A stretch of DNA of 64,000 nt from NCBI RefSeq assembly GCF_013870525.1, contig NZ_JACBXD010000002.1:62001-126000 (forward strand), written 5' to 3'. The position numbers and the translations under genes were made by a program. The number at the start of each line of letters is the position of its first letter. Position 1 is the stretch's first letter. The stretch comes from Amycolatopsis pittospori (GTDB taxonomy: Bacteria; Actinomycetota; Actinomycetes; Mycobacteriales; Pseudonocardiaceae). Under the pieces are notes generated by a model. It was not told the DNA's origin. It made no database searches and saw only the letters and a program-made list of their open reading frames with translations. Shown here one piece after another: positions 9,687 through 18,130 of the stretch.

Positions 9687-9891
9687 GGGGTTCCTCTGAT
9701 CCGGGGAGGAGGGAGACGGCTCGAGCTGAAGCGCCCCGTGTGGCGCCGGGGAGCGGCGGAAACCTGGGAACGGACACGCGAGGACGTGGTCCCGGGGGCG
9801 CACGCGGAACAGCCGTCATGGACACCTCTTCGTCGAGGCTGAGCTGGATCTTCCCGAGTCTTGTCATGTTCTTGCGCTGAATTGTTCAAGA

Positions 9892-9920
9892 ATTACAGCT
9901 CACTGGCCGTGACAAGTCAA
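9892..9920 (-). promoter_or_regulatory. Sigma70-type promoter for the glucanase gene
   Basis: Read on the minus strand: TTGACT (-35, bases 9920-9915), 17-bp spacer, TGTAAT (-10, bases 9897-9892). Spacing is ideal and the region is AT-richer than its surroundings. Transcription would start near 9885, giving a leader of about 200 nt before ATG 9686. Prediction by eye. Confidence 0.55.
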
Positions 9921-9997
9921 CGCCCAAATTCGTACGATCGACTGGGCGACCTGCGGCTCTGCCGGGGGCAGGCGGGCAAGTTGTTCCGGCACAACAA

Positions 9998-10026
9998 AAA
10001 GAGGCGGTCGTGGCGACCGCCTCTTT
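9998..10026 (-). terminator. Rho-independent terminator of the MFS gene
   Basis: A perfect 13-bp stem (AAAGAGGCGGTCG at 9998-10010 with its complement at 10014-10026) and a 3-base loop. On the minus strand the stem is followed by a run of T (complement of the A-run at 9996-10000). It lies 27 bp after the stop of the transporter gene and separates it from the glucanase promoter. Confidence 0.88.
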
Positions 10027-10052
10027 CCGGGCCTTCAGGAGCCGGAGCTACC

Positions 10053-11288
10053 TCAACGAGCAGGCGCCGGGGCTTGATCGGGCGTCTGGTGATCACCGGA
10101 TGGGCGCACGGTGCCCTTGCCCGCCACCATCGCGACGACAGCCTGGCCGAACGCGGCGACGCACATCAGGATGAGCGGCGCGTGCCAGCCGGAGCTGACG
10201 GAGTGCAGCAACCCGAACAGCACCGGTCCGACCGCCGCCAGCAGGTACCCGACCGACTGCGCCATCGCCGACAGCGCACCCGCTCCAGCCGCGTCCTGGG
10301 CGCGCAGCCCCAGGAAGGCCAAGGCGAGCACCAGGCAGGCACCCCCGCCGAAGCCGAGGACGATGGTCCACACCACCGCCCATTCCGGTGCCGCCAGCAG
10401 ACCGACGTAGCCGGCGAGCATGATCAGCGAGTTCACCGTCGCCATCGCGCGCTGGTCACGCGCCCGGCGCAGCAACGCGGGTGCGGCCAAGCTGGTCAGC
10501 ACCGCGACGACCTGGAACAGGAACAGCAGCCATCCCGCCGACGCCGGGCTGATCCCGGTGTCCTGGACCACCCCGGGAAGCCACGTCACGACGACGTAGA
10601 AGCCCAGTGACTGCAGACCCATGAACGCCGTGACCGCCCACGCCAGACCTGATTTCCAGGGCAGCCGGTGTCCACCGCGCACCGTCGCCGCGACCGGCGG
10701 CGGGGTCCGCAACTGCGGCGACCACAGCACGATCGCCACCAGCGAGAGCACGATCCAGCACCCCAATGCGGTCGACCATCCGCCGGGCGCGACCTCGCTG
10801 ATCGGCACGGCCACCCCGGAGGCCACCGCCGCGACGCCGCCCATGACCGTGGCGTACGCGCTCGTCAACAAGCCCACCTTCGTGGGGAAGTCGCGTTTGA
10901 TGAGGCTCGGCAGGAGCACGTTGCCCACCGCGATACCCGCACCGATCAGCACGGTCCCCCCGAACAGCGTGGCCGCCGACGGGATCCACCGGATCGCGAT
11001 CCCCAGTGTCAGCACCACGAGCGCGCCCGCGAGCACCCGCTCGGGCCCGCGGCGCGCGGCAAGTCGCGGAACCAACGGGGATATCACCGCGAAAGCGAGC
11101 AGGGGCAACGTGTTCAGCAGACCGGCCACCGCAGGGGCCAACCCCAGGTCGGCCTGCACCTGATCCAGCAGCGGGCCGACGCCGGTCAGGCTCGGCCGCA
11201 GGTTCGCCGCGATCACCAGCAAACCCCAGAGCAGTAACGCCTGGCCGGAACGGCGCGTCGGCTGCTGTGCGTCCAATGCGGAACTCAT
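10053..11288 (-). CDS. CynX/NimT-family MFS transporter
   Basis: 411 residues, about twelve hydrophobic helices. 'LLLWGLLVIAANLRPSLTGVGPLL' near the N-terminus is the hallmark of the CynX/NimT (cyanate/2-nitroimidazole) branch of the major facilitator superfamily. It probably exports or imports a small anion or drug across the inner membrane. Start is ATG 11288 (MSSALDAQQ), just before the first helix; the longer frame adds an unlikely Arg-rich leader. Substrate unknown. A clear terminator follows at 9998-10026. Confidence 0.82.
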   Translation of the reverse strand: MSSALDAQQPTRRSGQALLLWGLLVIAANLRPSLTGVGPLLDQVQADLGLAPAVAGLLNTLPLLAFAVISPLVPRLAARRGPERVLAGALVVLTLGIAIRWIPSAATLFGGTVLIGAGIAVGNVLLPSLIKRDFPTKVGLLTSAYATVMGGVAAVASGVAVPISEVAPGGWSTALGCWIVLSLVAIVLWSPQLRTPPPVAATVRGGHRLPWKSGLAWAVTAFMGLQSLGFYVVVTWLPGVVQDTGISPASAGWLLFLFQVVAVLTSLAAPALLRRARDQRAMATVNSLIMLAGYVGLLAAPEWAVVWTIVLGFGGGACLVLALAFLGLRAQDAAGAGALSAMAQSVGYLLAAVGPVLFGLLHSVSSGWHAPLILMCVAAFGQAVVAMVAGKGTVRPSGDHQTPDQAPAPAR

Positions 11289-11428
11289 GTCAGCCGGCCG
11301 CCCTCGTGCAACTGTTCTCCATGCGCCCATGCTCGGGCCATCTCGCGCCGACAACCAGGCCACGCTTAGGCTGGCCCCCACAGGGCTACCCTGAGTAGTG
11401 CGAGCACGGCGAATGGCACCGTAAGCTG

Positions 11429-12271
11429 ATGGGCATGGGTACGCCGTTGGGTGACTTCATCCGAGCCAAACGAGACGCTATCCAGCCGGAATCCCTGGGG
11501 CTGCCGGACCGAGGCCGTCGCCGGTCGCCAGGACTACGCCGGCTGGATCTCGCCACTCGCGCGGGCATCAGCATGGAGTACCTGGCCCGCATCGAGCAGG
11601 GGCGCGACCGTAACCCGTCCACCGCGGTCGTGAACGCGATCGCCGACGCGCTCAGCCTCGCCGCTTCGGAACGCAACCACTTGCGCTACCTCGCGAAGAT
11701 CACCGGGGACGAATGTTCCGCCCATTTCAAGCCCGCACCGCCGCGCCGCCAGGTGCGCTCGTCCGTCATGGACACGTTGCGCATGCTCGAACAGGGAATC
11801 GCCATCGTGACGAACAGGCTGGGCGACGTCCTCGCCTATACGAGCGCCTACGCGACCATCACCAACGGCACCGGACTCCTCGACACCGAAACACCGAACA
11901 TCACGCGCTACGTCTTCACCGATCCACGCGCGCACACCTTCTTCACCGATTGGGACGCCATCGCCGACGAGCAGGCGTTCGACCTGTGGCTAGCGCCCTC
12001 CGTCGAGAATCTCGAATGGCTCACCGCCGAGCTCATCCCGCTCGCGGGTACCGACTTCACCCGCAGGCTGAACCGCCACGAGGTACCGCGACGAGGCGTT
12101 CTGCGACTCAAGCATCCGTCAGGCCACGAACTGCGGCTGACCCGCGAAACCCTGGAACTTCCCGCAGACGATCAGCAGATCGTCGTCTTCCTGCCCGCGG
12201 ACGACCAGACGGCGCAGGCCGTCGACCAGTTGCACCGGCAGTCCAGAGGGCGACTGCGTTCCATCTCGTGA
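11429..12271 (+). CDS. XRE-family regulator with MmyB-like ligand domain
   Basis: 280 residues. N-terminal helix-turn-helix (~residues 35-85, 'LATRAGISMEYLARIEQGRDRNPS') and a C-terminal MmyB-like PAS-related domain ('RLGDVLAYTSAYATI', 'HPSGHELRLTRETLELP'). This family includes pathway regulators such as MmyB. It sits immediately upstream of the biosynthetic region and reads toward it, so a role in switching that region on is plausible but inferred. Two possible ATG starts lie at 11429 and 11435. Confidence 0.82.
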   Translation: MGMGTPLGDFIRAKRDAIQPESLGLPDRGRRRSPGLRRLDLATRAGISMEYLARIEQGRDRNPSTAVVNAIADALSLAASERNHLRYLAKITGDECSAHFKPAPPRRQVRSSVMDTLRMLEQGIAIVTNRLGDVLAYTSAYATITNGTGLLDTETPNITRYVFTDPRAHTFFTDWDAIADEQAFDLWLAPSVENLEWLTAELIPLAGTDFTRRLNRHEVPRRGVLRLKHPSGHELRLTRETLELPADDQQIVVFLPADDQTAQAVDQLHRQSRGRLRSIS

Positions 12272-12744
12272 AAGCAGACGGTCCGGCACAACGGCGTGCC
12301 ACTTCGACAAGAAGATGAAATCACTCAGGGGGATCACATTGCGCCGTGCCGAATAACCACCGCGTCCACTATTCGAACTGACAAAAATCCTTGATTCGAC
12401 GGGACGAGTATTCGTTTCCGTCGCCTTGTCGCGTGAATTAAGAGCATATCCACTTTACCGGCATCGAGCCCGCAGGTCGTTCGACATGCGTGCACACTGG
12501 GGCTTTTCGCGACCCTGGCGGCGCCCATCGCCGTTTCGTCACGGGTCCATTCGGCGTCGCATGGTGAATATCGAACACCGGTCGACCACATAGTGATAAC
12601 CACTCGATCGGACTAGTTCGGCATGTCGACGGCTGTGGTTAGCATGGGGACAACTGGGGCTGGGGAATTCAACTGGGGAAGTCTTTTTGCCTAGGTGGCT
12701 TTTGCGCTGGGGTCGATGGCGTGCGCCATCAACGAGGAGGGAAT
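12272..12744 (+). promoter_or_regulatory. Non-coding control region upstream of the alkaloid operon
   Basis: 473 bp without a convincing gene and AT-richer than the flanks. It holds an inverted repeat TAACCAC (12597-12603)/GTGGTTA (12635-12641) and a direct repeat CAACTGGGG (12651-12659 and 12670-12678, 19 bp apart, near two helical turns). A GAGGAGG ribosome site at 12734-12740 serves the TTG start at 12745. These repeats are candidate binding sites for the XRE or MocR regulator. Confidence 0.5.
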
Positions 12745-13875
12745 TTGATTACTGTAGGAGTAGTGGGTTCCGGGGTAATCGGGTCCTGCGTTTCTCTATT
12801 TCTGGCACAACGCGGCGTGCGCGTACATTGCGTGGATCGCGGCAGACCAGGAGGGCTCACCACCGATGTCAGCTTCGCGAGACTGAGCGCCTATCAGCAG
12901 CCGACGTACCGGCGTTTCGAGTTGAGTCATGCCGGAATCATCGAACACGCCCATTTCGCCGGACTGTTCGATTCGGCGCCCTGGTGGCATCCGACCGGCA
13001 GCCTGGCCTGGGCCGCCGCCGACGGCAGATGCGGCGTCAGCACGCGTTCCTTCGTGGAAGAAGCCGAACGACTCCGATCCTGGGGTTACCGCGTCATCTG
13101 GCATGACGCGGCGAAGGTGGGCCGGGAGCTGGAGCCGGCCATCCCCTTCTCCCCCGCCCAGACCCCGGTCGCGCAACTGCCCGAGGAAGGCTGGATCGAC
13201 GGGCCGCGCATGGTCTCGTCGGTGCTGGACGCGGCGAAATCCATCGGCGAGCTGACCTTGTCGAACGCCGACGTCCAGGAGATCGAGCTCCGCGGCGGAC
13301 AGGTGACGGCACTCCGGCTGGACAACGGGGAACGTCTCGAGGTCGACGCCGTCGTCAACGCGGCCGGGCCGCAGGCCCCCGCCGTGGCGGCGACGCTCGG
13401 ATCGCCCATGGTCCGCGGTATCGCCGACCGCAGCAGTCTCGTGCTCGACCTGGCAGGCGACGGTGATCCGTTGCGGCACGTGCTGCGCGGGGCGGAACTC
13501 CACGCCCGTCCTGCCGGACCTGGCCGGGTGCGAGTGCGGTCCGAACAGGTCGATGCCGTTCTGACCGGAAAGACCGAGTCCGACCTCGGCCGCGACAATG
13601 TCGAGAACCTGCTGGACCGCGCCTACCGCACGATTCCGGCACTGAAAGCCTTCACGATCGAACGGAAACGCATCGGTACCGCGGTGTTCCCGGCGGATGG
13701 ACTGCCCAGCGTCGGGCCGTTGTCCACCGTATCCGGCTATTACGAGGCGTTCGCCAACAGCGGTGTCATTCTCGCTCCGCTCATCGGGCGGGCCTTGGCG
13801 ACCCAGATCACCACCGGCGAAGTCCCTTCACTCTTGCGCGACTGTTCACCCGATCGCCTTCGGGTAGCCGCGTGA
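12745..13875 (+). CDS. FAD-dependent amine/amino-acid oxidoreductase (DAO/DadA-like)
   Basis: 376 residues. Rossmann motif GSGVIG at residues ~7-12, acidic end of strand two ('VHCVDRG'), and the C-terminal FAD motif 'YEAFANSGVILAPLIGRALA' of the D-amino-acid oxidase/glycine oxidase family. Such enzymes oxidise a C-N bond to an imine and pass electrons to O2 or a carrier. TTG at 12745 is chosen because GAGGAGG lies 4 bp upstream; the GTG at 12721 lacks such a site. It is the first gene of the run with the cyclase-like protein, P450 and trpC. Inferred role: dehydrogenation of a tetrahydro-beta-carboline. Confidence 0.82.
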   Translation: MITVGVVGSGVIGSCVSLFLAQRGVRVHCVDRGRPGGLTTDVSFARLSAYQQPTYRRFELSHAGIIEHAHFAGLFDSAPWWHPTGSLAWAAADGRCGVSTRSFVEEAERLRSWGYRVIWHDAAKVGRELEPAIPFSPAQTPVAQLPEEGWIDGPRMVSSVLDAAKSIGELTLSNADVQEIELRGGQVTALRLDNGERLEVDAVVNAAGPQAPAVAATLGSPMVRGIADRSSLVLDLAGDGDPLRHVLRGAELHARPAGPGRVRVRSEQVDAVLTGKTESDLGRDNVENLLDRAYRTIPALKAFTIERKRIGTAVFPADGLPSVGPLSTVSGYYEAFANSGVILAPLIGRALATQITTGEVPSLLRDCSPDRLRVAA

Positions 13876-13927
13876 ACGTCAGTCAAACCATCGAGTAGAT
13901 CACTGCCATATGTCCTTAGGGGGAAGC

Positions 13928-14887
13928 ATGTCCGCCGCATACCCAGATCTCAAGGAATCCGCATTTCCCGATCTCAAGGAATTCACCCGGAAACTGGCGG
14001 CCGAGGAACCGTCGGAGATTCGACAGATGCGCACCGGAACGCTCAATGAAGCGCCTGGATCCTATGACCAGTACTTCACCACGTGGGATTTCGCGAACGG
14101 CATCGTTCGTGACTATTCGATGAATCTCTATCAGCTGGTCCGGATGGCCCACGACGAGAGCCTGCCCGTCGAGAACGTGTTGACGGTCTTCCGGACGTGG
14201 GACCCGATCTACAGCAAGTACCTCGGCTACAGCGGTTTCCCGACGCTGGCCGAATACGCCGAGCGGATCCACGCCCCCGTGGCGGACCGCAGCGAGCTCG
14301 TGGACAGGCTGGCCACCTTCACCGAATACGTCAACCGGCTGACCGCTTGGTCGCACCACTATTTCCCCTGGCACGTGGGCGAGCACTATCGCTACAACTC
14401 GAGCGAGCTCGCGCTCCGGCAGGAGTACACCCCCACGCCGGTCAGCGTCGCGGAGGAGCCGTCACGGCGCATTCCCATCCGGCTCACCTGGGAGCCGCTC
14501 GGTCTGAGCGTCGACGCCGAGCTCGCCTGCGACCTCAACGAGCGGCTGTGCGAGGACTTCCTCGCCTGCCTGCCGTTCACCGTGCTGCAGGACCACGCCG
14601 TGGTCAGCGGCGAGTCCATGTACGCGTGGGCGCCGTTGGTCAGCGTCGCGCCGACGCCGGTGACCGAGCGCATCTGCGACGCGCCACCCGGCAGGCTCCG
14701 TTTCAGCCAGGCGACCGGCAACAAGCTCATCGTCCAATACGGACCGACGACGGAGACCCTGCGCGGACCCGTTCTCGGCAAGGTGGTCGACGAGCACATC
14801 GACCGGCTGCCCAAGGTCGGCCAGGCGGTCTGGGAAAGCACCTTCCGCACGAAGGACCTCATCTGGATCACCGCGGAACGCCTCTGA
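13928..14887 (+). CDS. Cucumopine synthase/DUF3830-like protein, candidate Pictet-Spengler cyclase
   Basis: 319 residues, no signal peptide. The N-terminus has a short duplicated PDLKE motif, then a helical part (~45-155) and a second half (~165-319) with the cyclophilin-like pattern of DUF3830/cucumopine synthase proteins: 'LTWEPLGLSVDAELACDLN', 'LPFTVLQDHAVVSGES'. Cucumopine synthase condenses histidine with 2-oxoglutarate in a Pictet-Spengler-like ring closure. The bacterial beta-carboline cyclases McbB and KslB act on tryptophan. Given the trp genes around it, tryptophan plus an oxo acid is my proposed substrate pair. ATG 13928 follows AGGGGGAAG; an ATG at 13910 is possible. Family match is by eye. 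Confidence 0.55.
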   Translation: MSAAYPDLKESAFPDLKEFTRKLAAEEPSEIRQMRTGTLNEAPGSYDQYFTTWDFANGIVRDYSMNLYQLVRMAHDESLPVENVLTVFRTWDPIYSKYLGYSGFPTLAEYAERIHAPVADRSELVDRLATFTEYVNRLTAWSHHYFPWHVGEHYRYNSSELALRQEYTPTPVSVAEEPSRRIPIRLTWEPLGLSVDAELACDLNERLCEDFLACLPFTVLQDHAVVSGESMYAWAPLVSVAPTPVTERICDAPPGRLRFSQATGNKLIVQYGPTTETLRGPVLGKVVDEHIDRLPKVGQAVWESTFRTKDLIWITAERL

Positions 14888-14935
14888 CCGCCGGCTCCGG
14901 CGGACACGCACCGAAGTTGTAGGGAGAGGCAGGAA

Positions 14936-16114
14936 GTGACCAGTACATCCAGCAAACCGACCAGGGATCTGTTGTTCCCCGATCTGAGCGACTCGATCGA
15001 GGAACGTATCGCCTGGTTCCAGCACCAGCACCGGGTCGAGCCACTGCGGCACCGTGCGGAATACAACCTGTGGGAGGTGTTCCGGTACGAGGACGTCCAA
15101 CGGGTGCTGAAGGATCCGGACACCTTCTCGGTGACCAACAAGACCCACATGGGTCTGCCGTTCTCGTTCGGCCGGGCGGACATCCAGGAGCACCGCTTCC
15201 TGCGCAGTTTCGTGGCCCGTTCCTTCGTGCCGAGCAACATCGAAGGCCAGGCGTCCGACTTCGCCCCGATGGTCGACGCGTTGCTGAAGCCCGCACTGGC
15301 TTCCGGTCGCCTGGAGGTACTCGGCGATCTGGGCTATCCCCTCATGGAACACGTGATCGGGCATATGTTCGGGCTGCGGATCCCCGGGCCCGACCGCTTC
15401 CGGCAATGGTCGGACCAGATGTTCGGTCAGCTGGTCGGGATCTTCCAGCCGGATCACGCCGAGGTCGTCGGCATGCTCACCGATCAGCTCGACCAGCGTA
15501 AGCAGAAGCCGACCGACGATCTGATGAGCGCGTTGCTGCACGCACGGGCGAAGGACGACCGGCTGCCCGAAGAGAAGATCATCCACATGTGCCTGGACCT
15601 GGTGACGGCGGGCAACGCGCCGACATCACTGTTGCTGTCCTACATGTTCGCCAGGTTCTGCAGGAATCCGGAGTTCTACCAGTCCCTGCGGAGCGATCCT
15701 TCGCTGATCCCCGGCGCGATCGAGGAGGTCTTGCGCTTCGACTTCTCGTGGTTCAACCTCTGGCGTACCGCCCGGCACGACACCGAACTGGGCGGACGCG
15801 AGATCAAAGCGGGAAGCTACATCGTGGTCTGGGACTCGGCGGCCAACTTCGACGAGGCACAGTTCCCGGAGGCGCACCGGTTCGACATCACGCGCTCGCC
15901 GAACCCGCATCTGACCTTCGGGCAGGGAATGTACATCTGCCTGGGGCTGCCGCTGGTACGCACGCTCGGTCGTGTCGTAGTGGAGCGAGTGGTCGAGACC
16001 TTCGAAGAGATCCGCTTCGATCCTGAACGTCCGATGCGGACTCAAGAGCAGATGATCGACTACGTCGTCTCGCTCGACACGCTCGTGTCGCCGGCGAACG
16101 CGTCCGTTTCCTAG
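14936..16114 (+). CDS. Cytochrome P450 with atypical I-helix
   Basis: 392 residues, a normal size for a soluble actinomycete P450. Haem loop 'FGQGMYICLGLPLVR' holds the Cys ligand (usual His before it is Tyr). K-helix E-x-x-R is 'EEVLRFD'. The I-helix reads 'TAGNAPTSLLL' (~residue 222), so the usual acid-threonine pair of [AG]Gx[DE]T is replaced by Ala-Pro with Thr one place later. That suggests unusual oxygen activation or a non-hydroxylating reaction. GTG start at 14936 after an AGGGAGAGG site. It lies 48 bp after the cyclase-like gene, clearly in the same operon. Confidence 0.88.
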   Translation: MTSTSSKPTRDLLFPDLSDSIEERIAWFQHQHRVEPLRHRAEYNLWEVFRYEDVQRVLKDPDTFSVTNKTHMGLPFSFGRADIQEHRFLRSFVARSFVPSNIEGQASDFAPMVDALLKPALASGRLEVLGDLGYPLMEHVIGHMFGLRIPGPDRFRQWSDQMFGQLVGIFQPDHAEVVGMLTDQLDQRKQKPTDDLMSALLHARAKDDRLPEEKIIHMCLDLVTAGNAPTSLLLSYMFARFCRNPEFYQSLRSDPSLIPGAIEEVLRFDFSWFNLWRTARHDTELGGREIKAGSYIVVWDSAANFDEAQFPEAHRFDITRSPNPHLTFGQGMYICLGLPLVRTLGRVVVERVVETFEEIRFDPERPMRTQEQMIDYVVSLDTLVSPANASVS

Positions 16115-16138
16115 AAAGCGCGGACAGGGGGCGTCCAG

Positions 16139-16948
16139 GTGAACGTGTTGGCGGAAATCGTGGCCGGAGTACGCACGGACCTGCCTGCCCGGATGGCCGA
16201 GGTGAGCCCGGCCGCCATGCGCCGCCGCGCCGAGGCCCGTGGCCCCCGGATGACGCCCGACGCCGTGGGTGCCGCATTGCGCGGCACCCGCGGCGTCCGG
16301 CTCATCGCCGAGGTCAAACGCTTCAGCCCGGCCATGGGGCGGCTGGCGGCGATCGAGCGGCCGGAGGCGCTCGCCGCCGAGTACGTGGCGGGCGGGGCGG
16401 CCGCGATCAGCGTGCTGACCGAACAGAGACATTTCCGCGGCTCGTTGGACGACCTGCGTGCCGTCCGTGATTCGGTCAGCGTTCCTTTGCTGCGCAAGGA
16501 TTTCATCATTGATCCGTATCAGCTGGCCGAAGCCGCCGCCGCCGGTGCCGACCTGGTGCTGCTGATCGTCGCGGCGTTGAGCGGGCGGCAACTCGACGGA
16601 CTGCTGAAGGAGGCGGCCGAGTACGGACTGGCCGTGCTGGTGGAGACGCACACCGAGCGGGAAGTCGCGACCGCGGTGGCCGCCGGCGCCCGGATCATCG
16701 GTGTGAACGCCAGGGATCTGACGACGTTGCGGGTCGATCGTGACACTTTTCCCCGGCTGGCCGCCCGGATACCCGCCGACGTCGTCACGGTCGCGGAGTC
16801 CGGTGTACGGGGGCCGGCCGATGTCGGCTCGTACGCCGGAGCCGGTGCCGACGCGGTTCTCGTCGGCTCGGCTCTCGTCACCGACGACCGTCCCGCCGAC
16901 GCGGTCGCGGCGATGCTGGCCGCGGGCCGGGGGGAGGCCGTGGAATGA
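16139..16948 (+). CDS. trpC: Indole-3-glycerol phosphate synthase (dedicated copy)
   Basis: 269 residues, full-length TIM barrel. Motifs: 'IAEVKRFSP' (catalytic Lys), 'VLTEQRHFRGS', 'PLLRKDFIIDPYQ' (second Lys), 'GADLVLLI', 'GVNARDL', 'VAESGV' and 'VLVGSAL' at the phosphate site. It converts carboxyphenylamino-deoxyribulose phosphate to indole-3-glycerol phosphate in tryptophan synthesis. GTG start at 16139. It lies 24 bp after the P450 gene and ends the operon. Isolation from trpA, trpB and trpF suggests an extra copy feeding a specialised pathway, as in the CDA cluster of Streptomyces coelicolor. Confidence 0.93.
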   Translation: MNVLAEIVAGVRTDLPARMAEVSPAAMRRRAEARGPRMTPDAVGAALRGTRGVRLIAEVKRFSPAMGRLAAIERPEALAAEYVAGGAAAISVLTEQRHFRGSLDDLRAVRDSVSVPLLRKDFIIDPYQLAEAAAAGADLVLLIVAALSGRQLDGLLKEAAEYGLAVLVETHTEREVATAVAAGARIIGVNARDLTTLRVDRDTFPRLAARIPADVVTVAESGVRGPADVGSYAGAGADAVLVGSALVTDDRPADAVAAMLAAGRGEAVE

Positions 16949-16955
16949 CCGCAGG

Positions 16956-18023
16956 CTATTCGGCCAGCTTGCCCGTCACCCTGACCCACTGGCCGAGCAA
17001 GGCCCCGGCGTCACCACTGTCGACGGCGCGAGCGGCCTTCTCGAAACACACACCCAGCCGCTCCGTGATCGGCGCGGCGCCGGGTGTGGCCGAGGCGAGG
17101 CCCGCGGCGGCGGAAAGGAGGACCGCGTCACGGACCGGCCCTGGTGTGCCGTCGAGGAAATCCAGGGTGATCTCGGCGTTGCGCGCCGGCCCTCCCCCAC
17201 GCAACCGGTCCGGTGACACCAGTGGGATACCGAGGTCGCGTGGGTCGAAGGTCTCCTGCCGAACGGTGCCGTCGTACACGGTCCACACCTGGGAGGTCGT
17301 GGTGACCGTCAGCTCGTCGAGTCCGTCGTCGCCGCGGAAGACCAGGGCCGAGCGTCCTCGACGGGCCAGGACCCCGGCGACGATCGGCGCCATCCGGGCT
17401 TCGGCCACACCGATGGCGGACGCGGCCGGCGCGGCGGGATTCGTCAACGGGCCCAGCACATTGAAGACCGTCGGTACGCCGAGTTGCCTGCGTACCGGGG
17501 AAGCATGGCGCATCGCGGGATGGAACACCGGGGCGAAGCAGAACGCGATACCCACCTCGGAAAGCACTCGGGGCACCGTCGCCGCCGGAAGGTCGATGAC
17601 GACGCCGAGTGCTTCGAGCAGATCGGCGGAACCACACTCCGAAGACGCCGACCTGTTGCCGTGCTTGACGATCCGCGCTCCCGCCGCCGCGGCGACGATC
17701 GCCGACATGGTGGAGATGTTCACCGTGCCCGCCTGGTCACCACCGGTGCCGACGATGTCCAGCAAGGGCCCGTCCACGGCGACCTCGACCGCATGCGCTT
17801 CCATCGCCCGCACCAGGCCGTCGAGTTCCGGCACGGTCTCCCCTTTGGACCGCAGGCCGATCAGCAGGCCGCTCAGCCTGGCCTCGCCGGCCGCGCCGCG
17901 CATGACCTCTCCCAGTGCCCACTCCGTGTCGTCCGCGGCGAGGTCACGCCCCTGGGTGAGCGTCGAAAGAATTTCCGCCCACCGCTTCCGATCCGTCTCG
18001 ATCGTGGTCTCCCCGCCCGCCAT
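16956..18023 (-). CDS. trpD: Anthranilate phosphoribosyltransferase (dedicated copy)
   Basis: 355 residues. Glycine-rich PRPP site 'DIVGTGGDQAGTVNIST' (~88-104), 'VKHGNRSASSECGSADLLE' and 'LGPLTNPA' are standard TrpD signatures. It transfers phosphoribosyl from PRPP to anthranilate. ATG 18023 has GGAGGAGG 5 bp upstream. It converges on trpC with a 7-bp gap and is divergent from the MocR-type regulator, with which it shares a 107-bp control region at 18024-18130. Confidence 0.93.
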   Translation of the reverse strand: MAGGETTIETDRKRWAEILSTLTQGRDLAADDTEWALGEVMRGAAGEARLSGLLIGLRSKGETVPELDGLVRAMEAHAVEVAVDGPLLDIVGTGGDQAGTVNISTMSAIVAAAAGARIVKHGNRSASSECGSADLLEALGVVIDLPAATVPRVLSEVGIAFCFAPVFHPAMRHASPVRRQLGVPTVFNVLGPLTNPAAPAASAIGVAEARMAPIVAGVLARRGRSALVFRGDDGLDELTVTTTSQVWTVYDGTVRQETFDPRDLGIPLVSPDRLRGGGPARNAEITLDFLDGTPGPVRDAVLLSAAAGLASATPGAAPITERLGVCFEKAARAVDSGDAGALLGQWVRVTGKLAE

Positions 18024-18082
18024 CGTTCCTCCTCCGCTCAGGTGCCGTATTCAGCGTTCCAGGCGGCGGAGGTACCGGCCAA

Positions 18083-18113
18083 GACCATTCGACACCGCTT
18101 GAAGCGGACCATT
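18083..18113. promoter_or_regulatory. Candidate operator between trpD and the MocR-type gene
   Basis: Direct repeats GACCATT at 18083-18089 and 18107-18113 (24 bp from start to start) flank a perfect inverted repeat CCGCTT-G-AAGCGG at 18095-18107. MocR proteins such as GabR and PdxR bind pairs of short direct repeats in the divergent region beside their own gene, which is exactly this position. Assignment is by pattern and location only. Confidence 0.55.
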
Positions 18114-18130
18114 TCCGTCGTGGGGGAAGA

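Noticed and set aside
12334..12603. 89-residue minus-strand frame between the XRE gene and the alkaloid operon
   Set aside because: No ribosome site, no recognisable protein pattern, and it covers repeats that look regulatory.
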